Source: Rhodoferax sp. (GTDB lineage: Bacteria; Pseudomonadota; Gammaproteobacteria; Burkholderiales; Burkholderiaceae_C). From it: a DNA stretch of 48,253 nucleotides. Below the pieces are notes generated by a model. That model was not told the origin of the DNA. It did not search any database and worked only from the letters and a program-made list of their open reading frames with translations. The translations under genes were made by a program, and so were the position numbers. Position 1 is the stretch's first letter; every line of letters begins with the position of its first letter. The stretch spans positions 1-48,253 of the forward strand of contig NZ_JAQTMS010000040.1 in assembly GCF_028714215.1 (NCBI RefSeq), written 5' to 3'. Below, one piece after another: positions 33,760 to 42,194 of the stretch.

Positions 33760-34697
33760 TTGACAAGCAACTGCCCTGCAGCCGGCGCCGTCTTCAGCAT
33801 CTGCTGCCCGTTCATCATCTGAATCCAGTCATTGAGCTGGCGCTCGCTCACCATTGGGCCGGGCGGGGAAATCTGCATCTTTTGCACCGCGGGCGCCGGC
33901 AGGCGCAGGTATTTGACGAGGGCCGCGCGCAGCCTGCCGTCGTTCTTCGGGTTGCGCATGAAGGCGGCTCCTTCCTGCACCGCCTGGGCAAAGCCCTTGG
34001 CGGCGGCGGGGTTGGCTTTGACCCATTCGCGCTTGGCGACGTGCACGATGGTGGGCAGACCGTCAGGCAGGAAGGTGGTGTAGAACGAGGCCACATAGCC
34101 CGTCCCGCTGTCCACAATGCGCGCCATGAAAGGCCCGGCAGTGATCACTGCATCGATGGAGCCACCCCGGATCAGATCGGCGTGCTGCGGGAAGGGTGCT
34201 TCGATGAAGTTGACTTTGCGATAGTCCACACCGTTGTTCTTGAGCCATTGGCGGAACGTCACGTGCAACAGCGCACCCAAGCCCGGCACACCCACTTTTT
34301 TGCCCAGAAAATCCTGCGGACTGCGGATGTTGGAGCCGGCGCGCGCCACCGCCGCCAGGTCGGTGTAGGTTTTCGACAGCACACCGCCGCCCGCCAGCAC
34401 CACGTGGTCGAGGCCGCCATCCACCGACTGCAAGAAGACCGTCGGCGTGGGACCGCCGATTTGCAGTGAATCGGACTGGATGGCGGCTGGAATGGCCGAG
34501 TTCAGAGGAATGAATTTGAGTTCCACATCAAGCCCGTGTTGCTTGAAATAGCCTTCCTCGGCAGCGACAAACACCGAGGCAAAATCACTGACTGCGGTGT
34601 AGCCATAAGCGATTTTTGCCGTGGTTTGGGCGCGCACGGACAGCGCTGCACTGGCAGCGATGGCGCTGGCAGCGGTGATCAATTGACGGCGTTTCAT
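33756..34697 (-). CDS. ABC transporter substrate-binding protein, NitT/TauT (SsuA-like)
   Basis: A 313-residue periplasmic protein. It has a signal peptide (MKRRQLITAASAIAASAALSVRA), KIAYGYTAVSDFASVFVAAEEGYFKQHGLDVELKF at the N-lobe and LGKKVGVPGLGALLHVTFRQWLKNNGVDY in the middle, as in SsuA/TauA/ThiY relatives. The ligand is probably an organic anion; the downstream cyclase and fahA suggest an aromatic or keto-acid related compound. The ATG at 34697 has AGGAGA upstream and overlaps the tetR stop by 4 bp; the ORF's longer N-terminus is not used. Confidence 0.87.
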   Translation of the reverse strand: MKRRQLITAASAIAASAALSVRAQTTAKIAYGYTAVSDFASVFVAAEEGYFKQHGLDVELKFIPLNSAIPAAIQSDSLQIGGPTPTVFLQSVDGGLDHVVLAGGGVLSKTYTDLAAVARAGSNIRSPQDFLGKKVGVPGLGALLHVTFRQWLKNNGVDYRKVNFIEAPFPQHADLIRGGSIDAVITAGPFMARIVDSGTGYVASFYTTFLPDGLPTIVHVAKREWVKANPAAAKGFAQAVQEGAAFMRNPKNDGRLRAALVKYLRLPAPAVQKMQISPPGPMVSERQLNDWIQMMNGQQMLKTAPAAGQLLVK

Positions 34698-35494
34698 GAT
34701 GTCTCCTGGCTTGTGTTTGGCCGCGTGCGCGCAGTCTTTGCGGCTGGCGGTGATGGAACCGTGAGTGAACGTGACTGGGTGCCGGTGCGCCCCGACGGAG
34801 CTAACGGCAGTGCCATGGCCTGGCGCATGCCGCCCGCGATAAAGGCGCTCAGCAAGGGCTGCGCGGCCGGATCGTTGGGGCGGTTGACGCCGCCCGACAG
34901 GCGGGTCACGCGCTGATCGGCAATGTGGTGCAGCAAAGCCCCCAGCATGAACTGATAGCACCAAGCCATCTGCGCTTTGCTGCAACCCGGAAAACAGGCC
35001 ATCAGGGCTTCAATGAAGGCGTGCGCCATCGGATCGAAATACTGGCGCAGGGCGCGGTCGGTTTCCTGGCCCGGCTCATTCAGGCCGCGTGTCATCAGCA
35101 AGGCATACCATTCGCCGTCCGGACTGGCACGCAGCCTGAGTACAGGTTCGACAAAGGCGGCAATCACACGTTCCAGATAATCCGGCGCATCAGCCTGTTC
35201 GCGCACGCTTCGCAGGGCCGCCAGGCGTTGCGCGATAGTATGGTTCCAGTGCTCGAAGATGGCGTGAAACAACTCGTGTTTTTGGCCATAGTAGTAGCCC
35301 ACCAGCGCCAGCGGAACACCCGCTTCCTGTGCAATTTGCCGGATCGTCACGGCGTGGTAGCCGTTCAGGGCAAACAGTTTTTCGGCGGCCAGCAGAATGT
35401 CGGCCTTGCGATCTGGCCGCTCCGTAGCACGACGCACCGCAGCCGTGTGGGAGCGGTGCGTGCTGGCGGGCGTGGTTCGTGCAAGCGGGCTCAT
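34694..35494 (-). CDS. TetR-family regulator of the ABC-cyclase-fahA operon
   Basis: A 266-residue repressor-type protein. The helix-turn-helix domain is DILLAAEKLFALNGYHAVTIRQIAQEAGVPLALVGYYYGQKHELFHAIFEHW. The ligand domain follows, and the C-terminus has a long proline/serine-rich tail. It is the first gene of the operon and overlaps the transporter gene by ATGA, so it likely autoregulates the transcript. The start at 35494 is preferred over the ATG at 35509 because the latter lies inside a putative operator (35502-35517). Confidence 0.85.
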   Translation of the reverse strand: MSPLARTTPASTHRSHTAAVRRATERPDRKADILLAAEKLFALNGYHAVTIRQIAQEAGVPLALVGYYYGQKHELFHAIFEHWNHTIAQRLAALRSVREQADAPDYLERVIAAFVEPVLRLRASPDGEWYALLMTRGLNEPGQETDRALRQYFDPMAHAFIEALMACFPGCSKAQMAWCYQFMLGALLHHIADQRVTRLSGGVNRPNDPAAQPLLSAFIAGGMRQAMALPLAPSGRTGTQSRSLTVPSPPAAKTARTRPNTSQETS

Positions 35495-35501
35495 GCCGGT
35501 A

Positions 35502-35537
35502 TTGAACATCTGTACAAGAAATTGAACATCCGTACAA
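35502..35537. promoter_or_regulatory. tandem operator pair between tetR and the acetoacetyl-CoA synthetase
   Basis: TTGAACATCTGTACAA (35502-35517) and TTGAACATCCGTACAA (35522-35537) are 16-bp imperfect inverted repeats (TTGAAC/GTACAA arms) repeated with a 20-bp period. They lie just upstream of the tetR start and in the divergent intergenic space, where the TetR protein at 34694 would be expected to bind. They could regulate both directions. Confidence 0.6.
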
Positions 35538-35611
35538 ACCCTGATCCGAGGATTTGAAAACTGACGCCCAGGCGCTTGCAGGATGGGGCCGAGTCACGCT
35601 ACCCTTGGACC

Positions 35612-37795
35612 ATGACAGAATCCCAAACACCCCCCAACATTCCCCAGATTCGCCTTTACCAAAACTGGCTGCAACAGACCCGCGGCCTGGCGTTCGATTC
35701 GTATGACGCACTCTGGCGCTGGTCGACGACCGAGCTGGACGCCTTCTGGCAAAGCATCTGGGATTACTTCGAACTCCAGTCGTCGACACCGCACAGCGTG
35801 GTCTGCGACGCTGCGCCGATGCCCGATACCCGCTGGTTTGTCGGCGCCCGCGTCAACTACGCGCAGCAGGTACTGCGGCACGTGGCGCCAGCGCATGGCG
35901 CCGGCTTTGCGGCCATCGTCAGCCACAACGAAAAAAGCCTGACACTGGGAGCACCGCGCGAACTGAGCTGGCCGGAGCTGCGGCGCCAGGTGGCCGCGCT
36001 GGCCTTGCACCTGCAGGCGCAGGGGGTGCAGCCGGGCGACCGGGTAGCGGCCTACTTGCCCAACACGCCGGAAACCATGGTGGCCTTTCTGGCCACCGTG
36101 AGCATCGGCGCCATCTGGAGCGTCTGCGCGCCGGACATGGGCAGCAACGCGGTGCTGGACCGCTTCCGCCAGATCGAGCCCAAGGTGTTGATCGCCTGCG
36201 ATGGCGTGACTTACGGCGGGCGCGACTTCGACCGCACCACGGTGGTGGCGGAACTGTGCACCGCGCTGCCCTCGGTGCAACACCTGATCGTGCAGCACAA
36301 CCTCCGGCTGCCGACCGAGGCCGTCAACTTTGCCGGCTGGACCGATTTCGCGCAGGCGACGGCCCGAAACGATGCGCAAACAGAGGCTTTCGAGCCGCAC
36401 TGGCTGCCCTTCGACCACCCGCTATGGATTGTCTATTCCAGCGGCACCACCGGCCTGCCCAAACCCATCGTGCACGGCCACGGTGGCACCGTGCTGGTGG
36501 CGCTGGCACTGAAGTGCCTGCACAACGACGTCGGTTGCAGCTACGCACCCAATACGCTGGGCGAGCGCTACCACTGGTACAGCTCCACCGGCTGGGTGAT
36601 GTGGAACGCGCAGCTCAGCGGCTTGCTCAGCGGCACCACCTGCTGCATTTTCGACGGCAACCCGGGTGGCAGCACGGTCGATGCCGAGGGCAACAAGCAG
36701 GCCCCCGACTGGAGCACGCTATGGCGTTTTGCCGCCGGGCTGGGTGTCACTTTCTTTGGCGCGGGGGCCGCGTTTTATGCCAATTGCCAGAAGGCCGGCA
36801 TCGACCTGGCGGCCTGCGGCGACCTGTCCCGTGTGCGCGCCCTGGGCACCACCGGTTCACCCCTCAGCGCCGAGGCTCAAGCCTGGGGCACGGCGCAATT
36901 TCAAAAGTTAGGGGCCGCCGCGTCTGATGGAGTCACGTCCAGTGAGCCACAGGCGGAGGTCGGTGCCAGGGCGAACGCCGCCGCGCCGGGCCGCCCCAAG
37001 CAAGGCACGGCCCCCTCGGGGGGCAGGGAGCCACACGAAGTGGGCGAGCGTGGGGGCGACATCTGGTGGTGCAATATTTCGGGCGGCACCGATTTTTGTG
37101 GCGCTTTCATCGGCGGCAACCGCGAGCTGCCGCAAGTGCCGGGAGAAATGCAGTGCCGTTTGCTGGGCTGCGCGGTGGAGGCCTGGAACGAACAGGGGCA
37201 GCCGGTGATCGACGAAGTGGGCGAGCTGGTTTGCTGCCAGCCGATCCCCAGCATGCCTTTGTATTTCTGGGGCGACCAGGGCAAGCAGCGCTACCTGGCC
37301 AGCTATTTCGACATGTACCCCGGTGTCTGGCGTCATGGCGACTGGCTTAGGATCGGGCGCAACGGTGGCTGCATCATCTATGGCCGCAGCGACGCCACCA
37401 TCAACCGGCACGGCTTGCGCATGGGCACCAGCGAGCTGTACAGCGCCGTGGAAGCCTTGCCCGAGGTACTGGACTCGCTGGTGGTGGACCTCGAATACCT
37501 GGGGCGCGAGAGCTACATGCCGCTGTTTGTGGTGTTGCGCGAGGGCCAGACGCTGAACGCTAGTGTGCGCGGAAAAATCGTCGAGGCCATCAAGACCGCG
37601 CTGTCACCGCGCTTCGTGCCCAACGAGATCTTTCAGGTGGCGGAGATCCCGCGCACCCTGTCCGGCAAAAAACAGGAACTGCCGATCAAGAAGCTGCTGC
37701 TGGGCCAGCCGCTGGAGAAGGTGCTGAATCGGGAAGCGATGGCCAACCCGGCCTGTCTGGACTGGTATGTGGCGCTGGCCCGGTCGCGCCAGTGA
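35612..37795 (+). CDS. acetoacetyl-CoA synthetase with an in-frame palindromic insertion
   Basis: A 727-residue AMP-forming ligase converting acetoacetate to acetoacetyl-CoA. The N-terminal ACAS segment is followed by the P-loop YSSGTTGLPKPIVHGHGG, YHWYSSTGWVMWN, ISGGTDFCGAFIGGN, HGDWLRI and the C-terminal catalytic lysine in IPRTLSGKKQELPIKKLL. Removing residues about 435-482 (36914-37057) joins FQKLG directly to GDIWWCNISGGTD-like sequence and restores normal family length. The added 48 codons are a GC-rich palindromic repeat translated in frame. It is divergent from the tetR-fahA operon, whose FahA makes acetoacetate. Confidence 0.9.
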   Translation: MTESQTPPNIPQIRLYQNWLQQTRGLAFDSYDALWRWSTTELDAFWQSIWDYFELQSSTPHSVVCDAAPMPDTRWFVGARVNYAQQVLRHVAPAHGAGFAAIVSHNEKSLTLGAPRELSWPELRRQVAALALHLQAQGVQPGDRVAAYLPNTPETMVAFLATVSIGAIWSVCAPDMGSNAVLDRFRQIEPKVLIACDGVTYGGRDFDRTTVVAELCTALPSVQHLIVQHNLRLPTEAVNFAGWTDFAQATARNDAQTEAFEPHWLPFDHPLWIVYSSGTTGLPKPIVHGHGGTVLVALALKCLHNDVGCSYAPNTLGERYHWYSSTGWVMWNAQLSGLLSGTTCCIFDGNPGGSTVDAEGNKQAPDWSTLWRFAAGLGVTFFGAGAAFYANCQKAGIDLAACGDLSRVRALGTTGSPLSAEAQAWGTAQFQKLGAAASDGVTSSEPQAEVGARANAAAPGRPKQGTAPSGGREPHEVGERGGDIWWCNISGGTDFCGAFIGGNRELPQVPGEMQCRLLGCAVEAWNEQGQPVIDEVGELVCCQPIPSMPLYFWGDQGKQRYLASYFDMYPGVWRHGDWLRIGRNGGCIIYGRSDATINRHGLRMGTSELYSAVEALPEVLDSLVVDLEYLGRESYMPLFVVLREGQTLNASVRGKIVEAIKTALSPRFVPNEIFQVAEIPRTLSGKKQELPIKKLLLGQPLEKVLNREAMANPACLDWYVALARSRQ
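36914..37057. repeat. 144-bp GC-rich palindromic repeat inserted in frame
   Basis: The segment contains nested hairpins: GCCCCCTCGGGGGGC near 37010-37024, CCACACGAAGTGGG near 37031-37044, and outer arms GCCGCCCCAAGC (36990 on) against GCGTGGGGGC ending at 37057. I recognise this type of sequence as a common small intergenic palindrome of Comamonadaceae. Here it lies inside a conserved gene, is an exact multiple of three, and has no stop codon in the reading frame. Confidence 0.75.
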
Positions 37796-37804
37796 GCCGG
37801 ACCG

Positions 37805-38479
37805 CTAACCCGGGTCCAGCCGACCATAAGCGGCGCGCACCCAGACGCCCGACAAACTTTCGGCCAGTGCGTCATCCGACAAATTCAGGGCCGCCAGGTG
37901 CGGGTTCTTGAGTACAAACAACTCGCGTAAAAAATCGTCGATCATGGATTCCAGCGCATAGGCCGTCAGCAGTGCCTGTTTGGGAGACAGCGGGCCGCCC
38001 CGGCTGATGTGGGCGGCCAGCCGCTCGGCCCATTTCCGGTTGACGTCCTGCTGCAGGCTGATCAATTCAGGAATGTCCTGCCGCAATTCACGCACGCGTT
38101 CCATCAAGGCCGCGTTCTCGCGGTAAAACGCAATGTATTCCCGGTTCACGTCGGTGACCAGCGTGAGCAAATCATTGGTCTTGCTGCGCCTGGCCTTGCC
38201 GGTACGTTCGACGAACTGAAACACGATGGTCAGAAACTCGGACAGCACCTCGAACACGCAGTCGCGCTTGTTGGCGTAATACTGGTAAATGGTGGGTCGG
38301 GAGACGTTCGCCTTGCGTGCCACCACATCGAGTGAAAAGCTGGCGTAACCGCTGCCTTCCAGGATCGCCGCGGTGGCCCAGCGGATGGTGGCGCGAGTCC
38401 GTTCACCCTTGGTAAAACCGGGATCCTGGATACGCGCTTCCAGCAAGCGCAAGAAGTTGGCTGAGTGGTCAGGGTTCAT
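37805..38479 (-). CDS. TetR-family regulator of the hydrolase/peptide-ABC locus
   Basis: A 224-residue protein. The helix-turn-helix region is TRATIRWATAAILEGSGYASFSLDVVARKANVSRPTIYQYYANKRDCVFEVL, followed by an all-helical ligand-binding domain. Start MNPDHSANF (38479) is an ATG and is preferred over the TTG at 38512. It is divergent from the alpha/beta hydrolase gene; the tandem operator at 38553-38588 lies between them and recurs before the transporter operon, so this protein is the probable repressor of both. Confidence 0.86.
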   Translation of the reverse strand: MNPDHSANFLRLLEARIQDPGFTKGERTRATIRWATAAILEGSGYASFSLDVVARKANVSRPTIYQYYANKRDCVFEVLSEFLTIVFQFVERTGKARRSKTNDLLTLVTDVNREYIAFYRENAALMERVRELRQDIPELISLQQDVNRKWAERLAAHISRGGPLSPKQALLTAYALESMIDDFLRELFVLKNPHLAALNLSDDALAESLSGVWVRAAYGRLDPG

Positions 38480-38541
38480 GACCGGATTGTAGAGACTGGC
38501 GCGCAAGGACAAGTGGGAAGGAGCGGTGGTAACAGCGGTAT

Positions 38542-38588
38542 TTGCAGAAATCTGACATGGATGTTACTATTATCTGACGTCTATGTCA
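38542..38588 (+). promoter_or_regulatory. promoter with tandem TetR operators, copy A (hydrolase gene)
   Basis: A candidate -35 TTGCAG (38542-38547) and -10 TACTAT (38565-38570) are 17 bp apart. Overlapping and following the -10 are two 14-bp inverted repeats, TGACATGGATGTTA (38553-38566) and TGACGTCTATGTCA (38575-38588), 22 bp apart centre to centre. The 47-bp block matches copy B (39494-39540) at 41 positions. Repressor bound here would block RNA polymerase for the hydrolase and possibly the divergent tetR. Confidence 0.65.
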
Positions 38589-38622
38589 CTTATAGGCCAA
38601 CGACCCCAAAGAGGAGAACGCC

Positions 38623-39426
38623 ATGCCTTACGCGCAAGTCAATGATGCCAAGCTGTATTACGAAGACACTGGTGGCGACAAGCCGGCGCTGTTGTTTACC
38701 CACGGCATCTTCTTTTCCAGCGCGATGTTCGCGCCGCAATTCGAGGCGCTGAAAGCGCAATACCGCTGCATCGGGCTGGACTGGCGCGGCCAGGGGAAGA
38801 GCGAAGTCACCCTGGGCGGCTACGATGTCGACAATCTGGCGCGCGACGGCATGGCGCTGATGACGCATTTAGGTCACGAGCAATTCCACTGGGTCGGTCT
38901 GTCCATCGGCGGTGTCGCCGGCATCCGCATGGCGGCCGAGCAGCCGGCGCGCATCAAGAGCCTGTTCGCGATCGGCGCGGCGGCCGATTGCGAGCCCTAC
39001 GAAAAACTTGCCAAATACGAAACCCTGTTCGAGAAGATCCTCAGGGAAGGATTCGAATCGATTCGCGCGCCGATGGCGCCCATCATCTTCGGGCCGGATT
39101 TTCTGGCCGACGCCTCGCGCGCGGCGCTGCGAGAGCGCTGGCTCGACATCATGTGCGCCAACGACCCGGTCGCCTGCTGCCGCGCGGCGGCGCCGATTTT
39201 GCGCCGGCGCGACATTCGCTATCTGTTGCCGCATGTGAAATGCCCGGTCTTTGTCACCACTGGCCAGCACGATGGGGCCAATGGGCCGCAGCGGGCGCAG
39301 ATGATTCACGCCGGCATTCCTCATTCGCAGCTTGAAATCATCCCGCGCGCCGGGCATACGGCGACGATCGAGGAGCCCGCCCTCCTGAACGCCATGCTGC
39401 TCCAATTTCTCGGACAGCAGGCCTGA
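38623..39426 (+). CDS. alpha/beta hydrolase (enol-lactonase/esterase-like)
   Basis: A 267-residue serine hydrolase with GIFFSSAMFAPQFEALKAQYRCIGLDWRGQGKS near the N-terminus, the nucleophile elbow in FHWVGLSIGGVAGIRMA (Ser in GLSIG), a late acid (VTTGQHDGANG) and histidine (RAGHTATIEEPALLN). It resembles 3-oxoadipate enol-lactonase and related esterases. An AGAGGAGAA ribosome-binding site precedes the ATG. It shares its regulatory block with the transporter operon downstream, so it probably works on the same imported compound or its product. Confidence 0.85.
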   Translation: MPYAQVNDAKLYYEDTGGDKPALLFTHGIFFSSAMFAPQFEALKAQYRCIGLDWRGQGKSEVTLGGYDVDNLARDGMALMTHLGHEQFHWVGLSIGGVAGIRMAAEQPARIKSLFAIGAAADCEPYEKLAKYETLFEKILREGFESIRAPMAPIIFGPDFLADASRAALRERWLDIMCANDPVACCRAAAPILRRRDIRYLLPHVKCPVFVTTGQHDGANGPQRAQMIHAGIPHSQLEIIPRAGHTATIEEPALLNAMLLQFLGQQA

Positions 39427-39493
39427 GCCGCGACCCGCCTGAAGCGCCGCGCGACCCGGCGAGCGATCACCACAACAGCCTCGGCACAAGCGC

Positions 39494-39540
39494 TTGCAGA
39501 AACCTGACATAGCTGTTAGTATTCTCTGACGTATATGTCA
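39494..39540 (+). promoter_or_regulatory. promoter with tandem TetR operators, copy B (transporter operon)
   Basis: TTGCAG (39494-39499), 17 bp, TAGTAT (39517-39522), with TGACATAGCTGTTA (39505-39518) and TGACGTATATGTCA (39527-39540), laid out exactly as in copy A. It lies 110 bp before the substrate-binding-protein gene and is the likely promoter of the six-gene operon 39650-46795. Confidence 0.65.
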
Positions 39541-39649
39541 GATATTCGCGGCAACGACTTCCCTATCGAGAGCTTGATCCTTCGGTCGGCCTTGCAAGTC
39601 GGGCAGACCGAGCGCTTCCTTTGCAACTAAACGAACGATGGAGAGACAA

Positions 39650-41200
39650 ATGACACTGAACCGACGTCAACTTCTTGCCGCAGGCACCTTGGCTGCTGGC
39701 ATTCCCCTGCCGCTGTGGGCGCAAGGCGCGCGTGCGCTCAACATCGCGATCCACCCTGAGCCGCCGACGCTGCTGGCGGCCTTTGGGGGTGTCGCACCGG
39801 CGCAATTGGTCAATGGCAACATTTACGAGAGTTTGCTGCGTTTCGACGAGAAGCTGCAACCCCAGCCCAACCTGGCCACCGAGTGGACGGTCTCCAAGGA
39901 TGGTTTGGTCTACACCTTCAAACTCAAGCGCGGCGTCACCTGGCACGACGGCAAACCCTTTAACGCCGCCGACGTGATCTACACGGCAGACATCTTCATG
40001 CGCCAGCTCAATCCGCGCTTCAGACTGGTGCTGCAGTTGACGCACAGCATGCAGGCACTGGACTCCCACACGGTGGAGTTCCGGCTGAATTACCCCTACC
40101 CGCCCTTCCTGCAACTGTTCGATGTCAACAGTTTCCCGATTGTGCCCAAGCATCAGTTCGAGGGCGTCGATCTTTCACGTCCGCCCGCTTTCAAACCGAT
40201 CGGCACCGGTGCCTACAAGTTCAGGGACTGGCAGCGTGGCTCGTTCATTCAGCTCGAACGCAATGCCGCCTACCACGTCGCCGGCTTGCCGGCGGTGGAG
40301 AACGTCTACTTTCACGTGATTCCCGACGCGGCGTCACGGGCTGCGGCGTTCGAGTCCGGCCGCATCGACGTGCTGCCAGGCGGCACCGTCGAGTTCTTCG
40401 ATGTCGGGCGCTTGGCCAAGCTGCCCGGCGTGGCCGTCAGCACCAAGGGCTGGGAAAAGTTGGCGCCGCTGTCCATGCTGTGGATCAACCACCGCGTCCC
40501 CTTGTTGCAGGATGTGCGCGTGCGCCGCGCGCTGATGCATGCCATCGACCGCGACGCGCTCGCCAAGGTGGCGTGGCAAGGGTTTGCAACCCCGGCCACC
40601 GGGCCGCTGAGCCATTTGACGGCGTTTTACACACCCAAGGTGCAAACCTATCCGCACGACGCGGCCAAGGCCAGGAAACTGCTGGCCGCGGCAGGCTACA
40701 AGGGCGAGCCGGTGCGCCTGCTGGGATTGCCTTACGGCGAGGTCTGGACGCGCACGGCGGAGATGGTCAAGCAAAATCTGTTGGCTGCCGGCTTCAACGT
40801 GCAGCAGGTCAGCGCCGACCTGCCGGGCGTCGTCGCGCGCCAGTCCAACTGGGACTTTGACCTTGCGTTCACCTACTTCAATCAGTACGGCGACCCCGCA
40901 GTCGGTGTGGCGCGCAACTACATGGGCAGCGAGATCCGCAAGGGCTCACCCTACAACAACGTCGGCGGCTACCAGAGCGCCAAGGTGGACGCGCTGTTCG
41001 AGCGTGGCTCGCGCGAAAGCGACCCGAAGAAGCGCGCCGAAATTTACGCCGAGGTACAGCGCACCATGGTTGACGACGTCGCTGCCGGCTGGCTGCTGGA
41101 ACTGAACTTTCCGACCGTTTACCGCACCCGCATCGACAACCTCATCAACAGCGCCCTGGGCCTGAACGACAGCCTGGCGCGGGCGACTCTGCGCGGCTGA
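39650..41200 (+). CDS. peptide/nickel-type ABC substrate-binding protein (DppA/OppA family, SBP_bac_5)
   Basis: A 516-residue periplasmic binding protein. The signal starts MTLNRRQLLAAGTLAAG, with twin arginines, and may be Tat-dependent. Family stretches include LATEWTVSKDGLVYTFKLKRGVTWHDGKPFNAADV, PIGTGAYKFRDWQRGSFIQLERN and DVRVRRALMHAIDRDALAK. The ligand is a peptide or other amide-like compound; the amidase and isonitrile-hydratase-type genes of the same operon are the best hint. The start is the ATG at 39650, with GGAG upstream, rather than the one at 39638. Confidence 0.87.
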   Translation: MTLNRRQLLAAGTLAAGIPLPLWAQGARALNIAIHPEPPTLLAAFGGVAPAQLVNGNIYESLLRFDEKLQPQPNLATEWTVSKDGLVYTFKLKRGVTWHDGKPFNAADVIYTADIFMRQLNPRFRLVLQLTHSMQALDSHTVEFRLNYPYPPFLQLFDVNSFPIVPKHQFEGVDLSRPPAFKPIGTGAYKFRDWQRGSFIQLERNAAYHVAGLPAVENVYFHVIPDAASRAAAFESGRIDVLPGGTVEFFDVGRLAKLPGVAVSTKGWEKLAPLSMLWINHRVPLLQDVRVRRALMHAIDRDALAKVAWQGFATPATGPLSHLTAFYTPKVQTYPHDAAKARKLLAAAGYKGEPVRLLGLPYGEVWTRTAEMVKQNLLAAGFNVQQVSADLPGVVARQSNWDFDLAFTYFNQYGDPAVGVARNYMGSEIRKGSPYNNVGGYQSAKVDALFERGSRESDPKKRAEIYAEVQRTMVDDVAAGWLLELNFPTVYRTRIDNLINSALGLNDSLARATLRG

Positions 41201-41219
41201 ACCGGCGGCCCGCAATCGC

Positions 41220-42194
41220 ATGAACAAGCTCTGGTTTCTGGGGCGCCGCCTGCTTCAAGGCGTGGCCACGCTGCTGGTCATCGCCGTCGTCAACTTCGTG
41301 CTGATCCGCATGGCGCCGGGCGATCCGGCCATGGTGATGGCCGGCGAGGCGGGCGCGGGCGACGAGCAGTTCCTGCAGCAGCTGCGCCAGCGCTTCGACC
41401 TGGATCGCCCGCTACCGGCACAGCTTGCCAGTTACCTCGGTCACCTGCTGCAGGGCGACCTGGGCGATTCGTACCGGCAGCAGCAGCCGGTGCTGGACCT
41501 GATTGTGGAGCGGCTGCCCGCCACGTTGCTGCTGACCGGCTCCGCCCTGGCTATTTCGCTGCTGCTGGGGGTTAGCCTGGGCGTCTGGGCCAGCGCGCGC
41601 GTCGGCACCTGGAAGGACAGCGCCATCTCCGCGCTGGCTACACTGTTCTACGCCACGCCCTTGTACTGGCTGGCGCTGCTGGCGGTGCTGGTGTTCGCGT
41701 TGTGGCTGCCGTGGTTGCCGCCCTACGGCCAGGAGACGGTCGGTGCTGGCTACACGGGCTTGGAGCACGTGCTGGATGTCGCGCGCCACCTGGTGCTGCC
41801 GACGATGGTGCTGGCGATGTTTTACATGGCGATTTACGCGCGCATGACCCGCGCCGCCATGCTGGAAGTGGCGGGCCAGGACTTCGTGCGGGTGGCGCGC
41901 GCCAAAGGACTTTCACCCGGCCGCATCCTGCGCGCCCATGTCTTGCGCAACGCGCTGCTTCCGGTGGTGACCATGGCCGGCTTGCAGGCCGGCGCCATGG
42001 TCGGTGGCGCCGTGCTGATCGAAACCGTTTTTGCCTGGCCTGGCATCGGTCGACTGCTGTACGACGCGCTGGCACAGCGCGACTACAGCCTGTTGCTGGG
42101 CACCTTCCTCTTCACCGCGGCGCTGGCCGTCGCCTTCAACGTGCTGACCGACCTGGTGTACACGCTGGTCGACCCGCGCATCGAACTCGCATGA
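41220..42194 (+). CDS. peptide-type ABC transporter permease (DppB-like)
   Basis: A 324-residue membrane protein with about six spans: FLGRRLLQGVATLLVIAVVNFVLIRMAPGDPAMVM at the N-terminus (the DppB opening with PGDP), and the EAA loop ARAKGLSPGRILRAHVLRNALLPVVTMAGLQ. It forms the channel with the next gene, which it overlaps by ATGA. Confidence 0.9.
   Translation: MNKLWFLGRRLLQGVATLLVIAVVNFVLIRMAPGDPAMVMAGEAGAGDEQFLQQLRQRFDLDRPLPAQLASYLGHLLQGDLGDSYRQQQPVLDLIVERLPATLLLTGSALAISLLLGVSLGVWASARVGTWKDSAISALATLFYATPLYWLALLAVLVFALWLPWLPPYGQETVGAGYTGLEHVLDVARHLVLPTMVLAMFYMAIYARMTRAAMLEVAGQDFVRVARAKGLSPGRILRAHVLRNALLPVVTMAGLQAGAMVGGAVLIETVFAWPGIGRLLYDALAQRDYSLLLGTFLFTAALAVAFNVLTDLVYTLVDPRIELA

Noticed and set aside
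40312..40323. TTTCACGTGAT sequence in the binding-protein gene as a fourth parS
   Set aside because: Only half of the palindrome matches; the flanks do not fit the 16-bp consensus.
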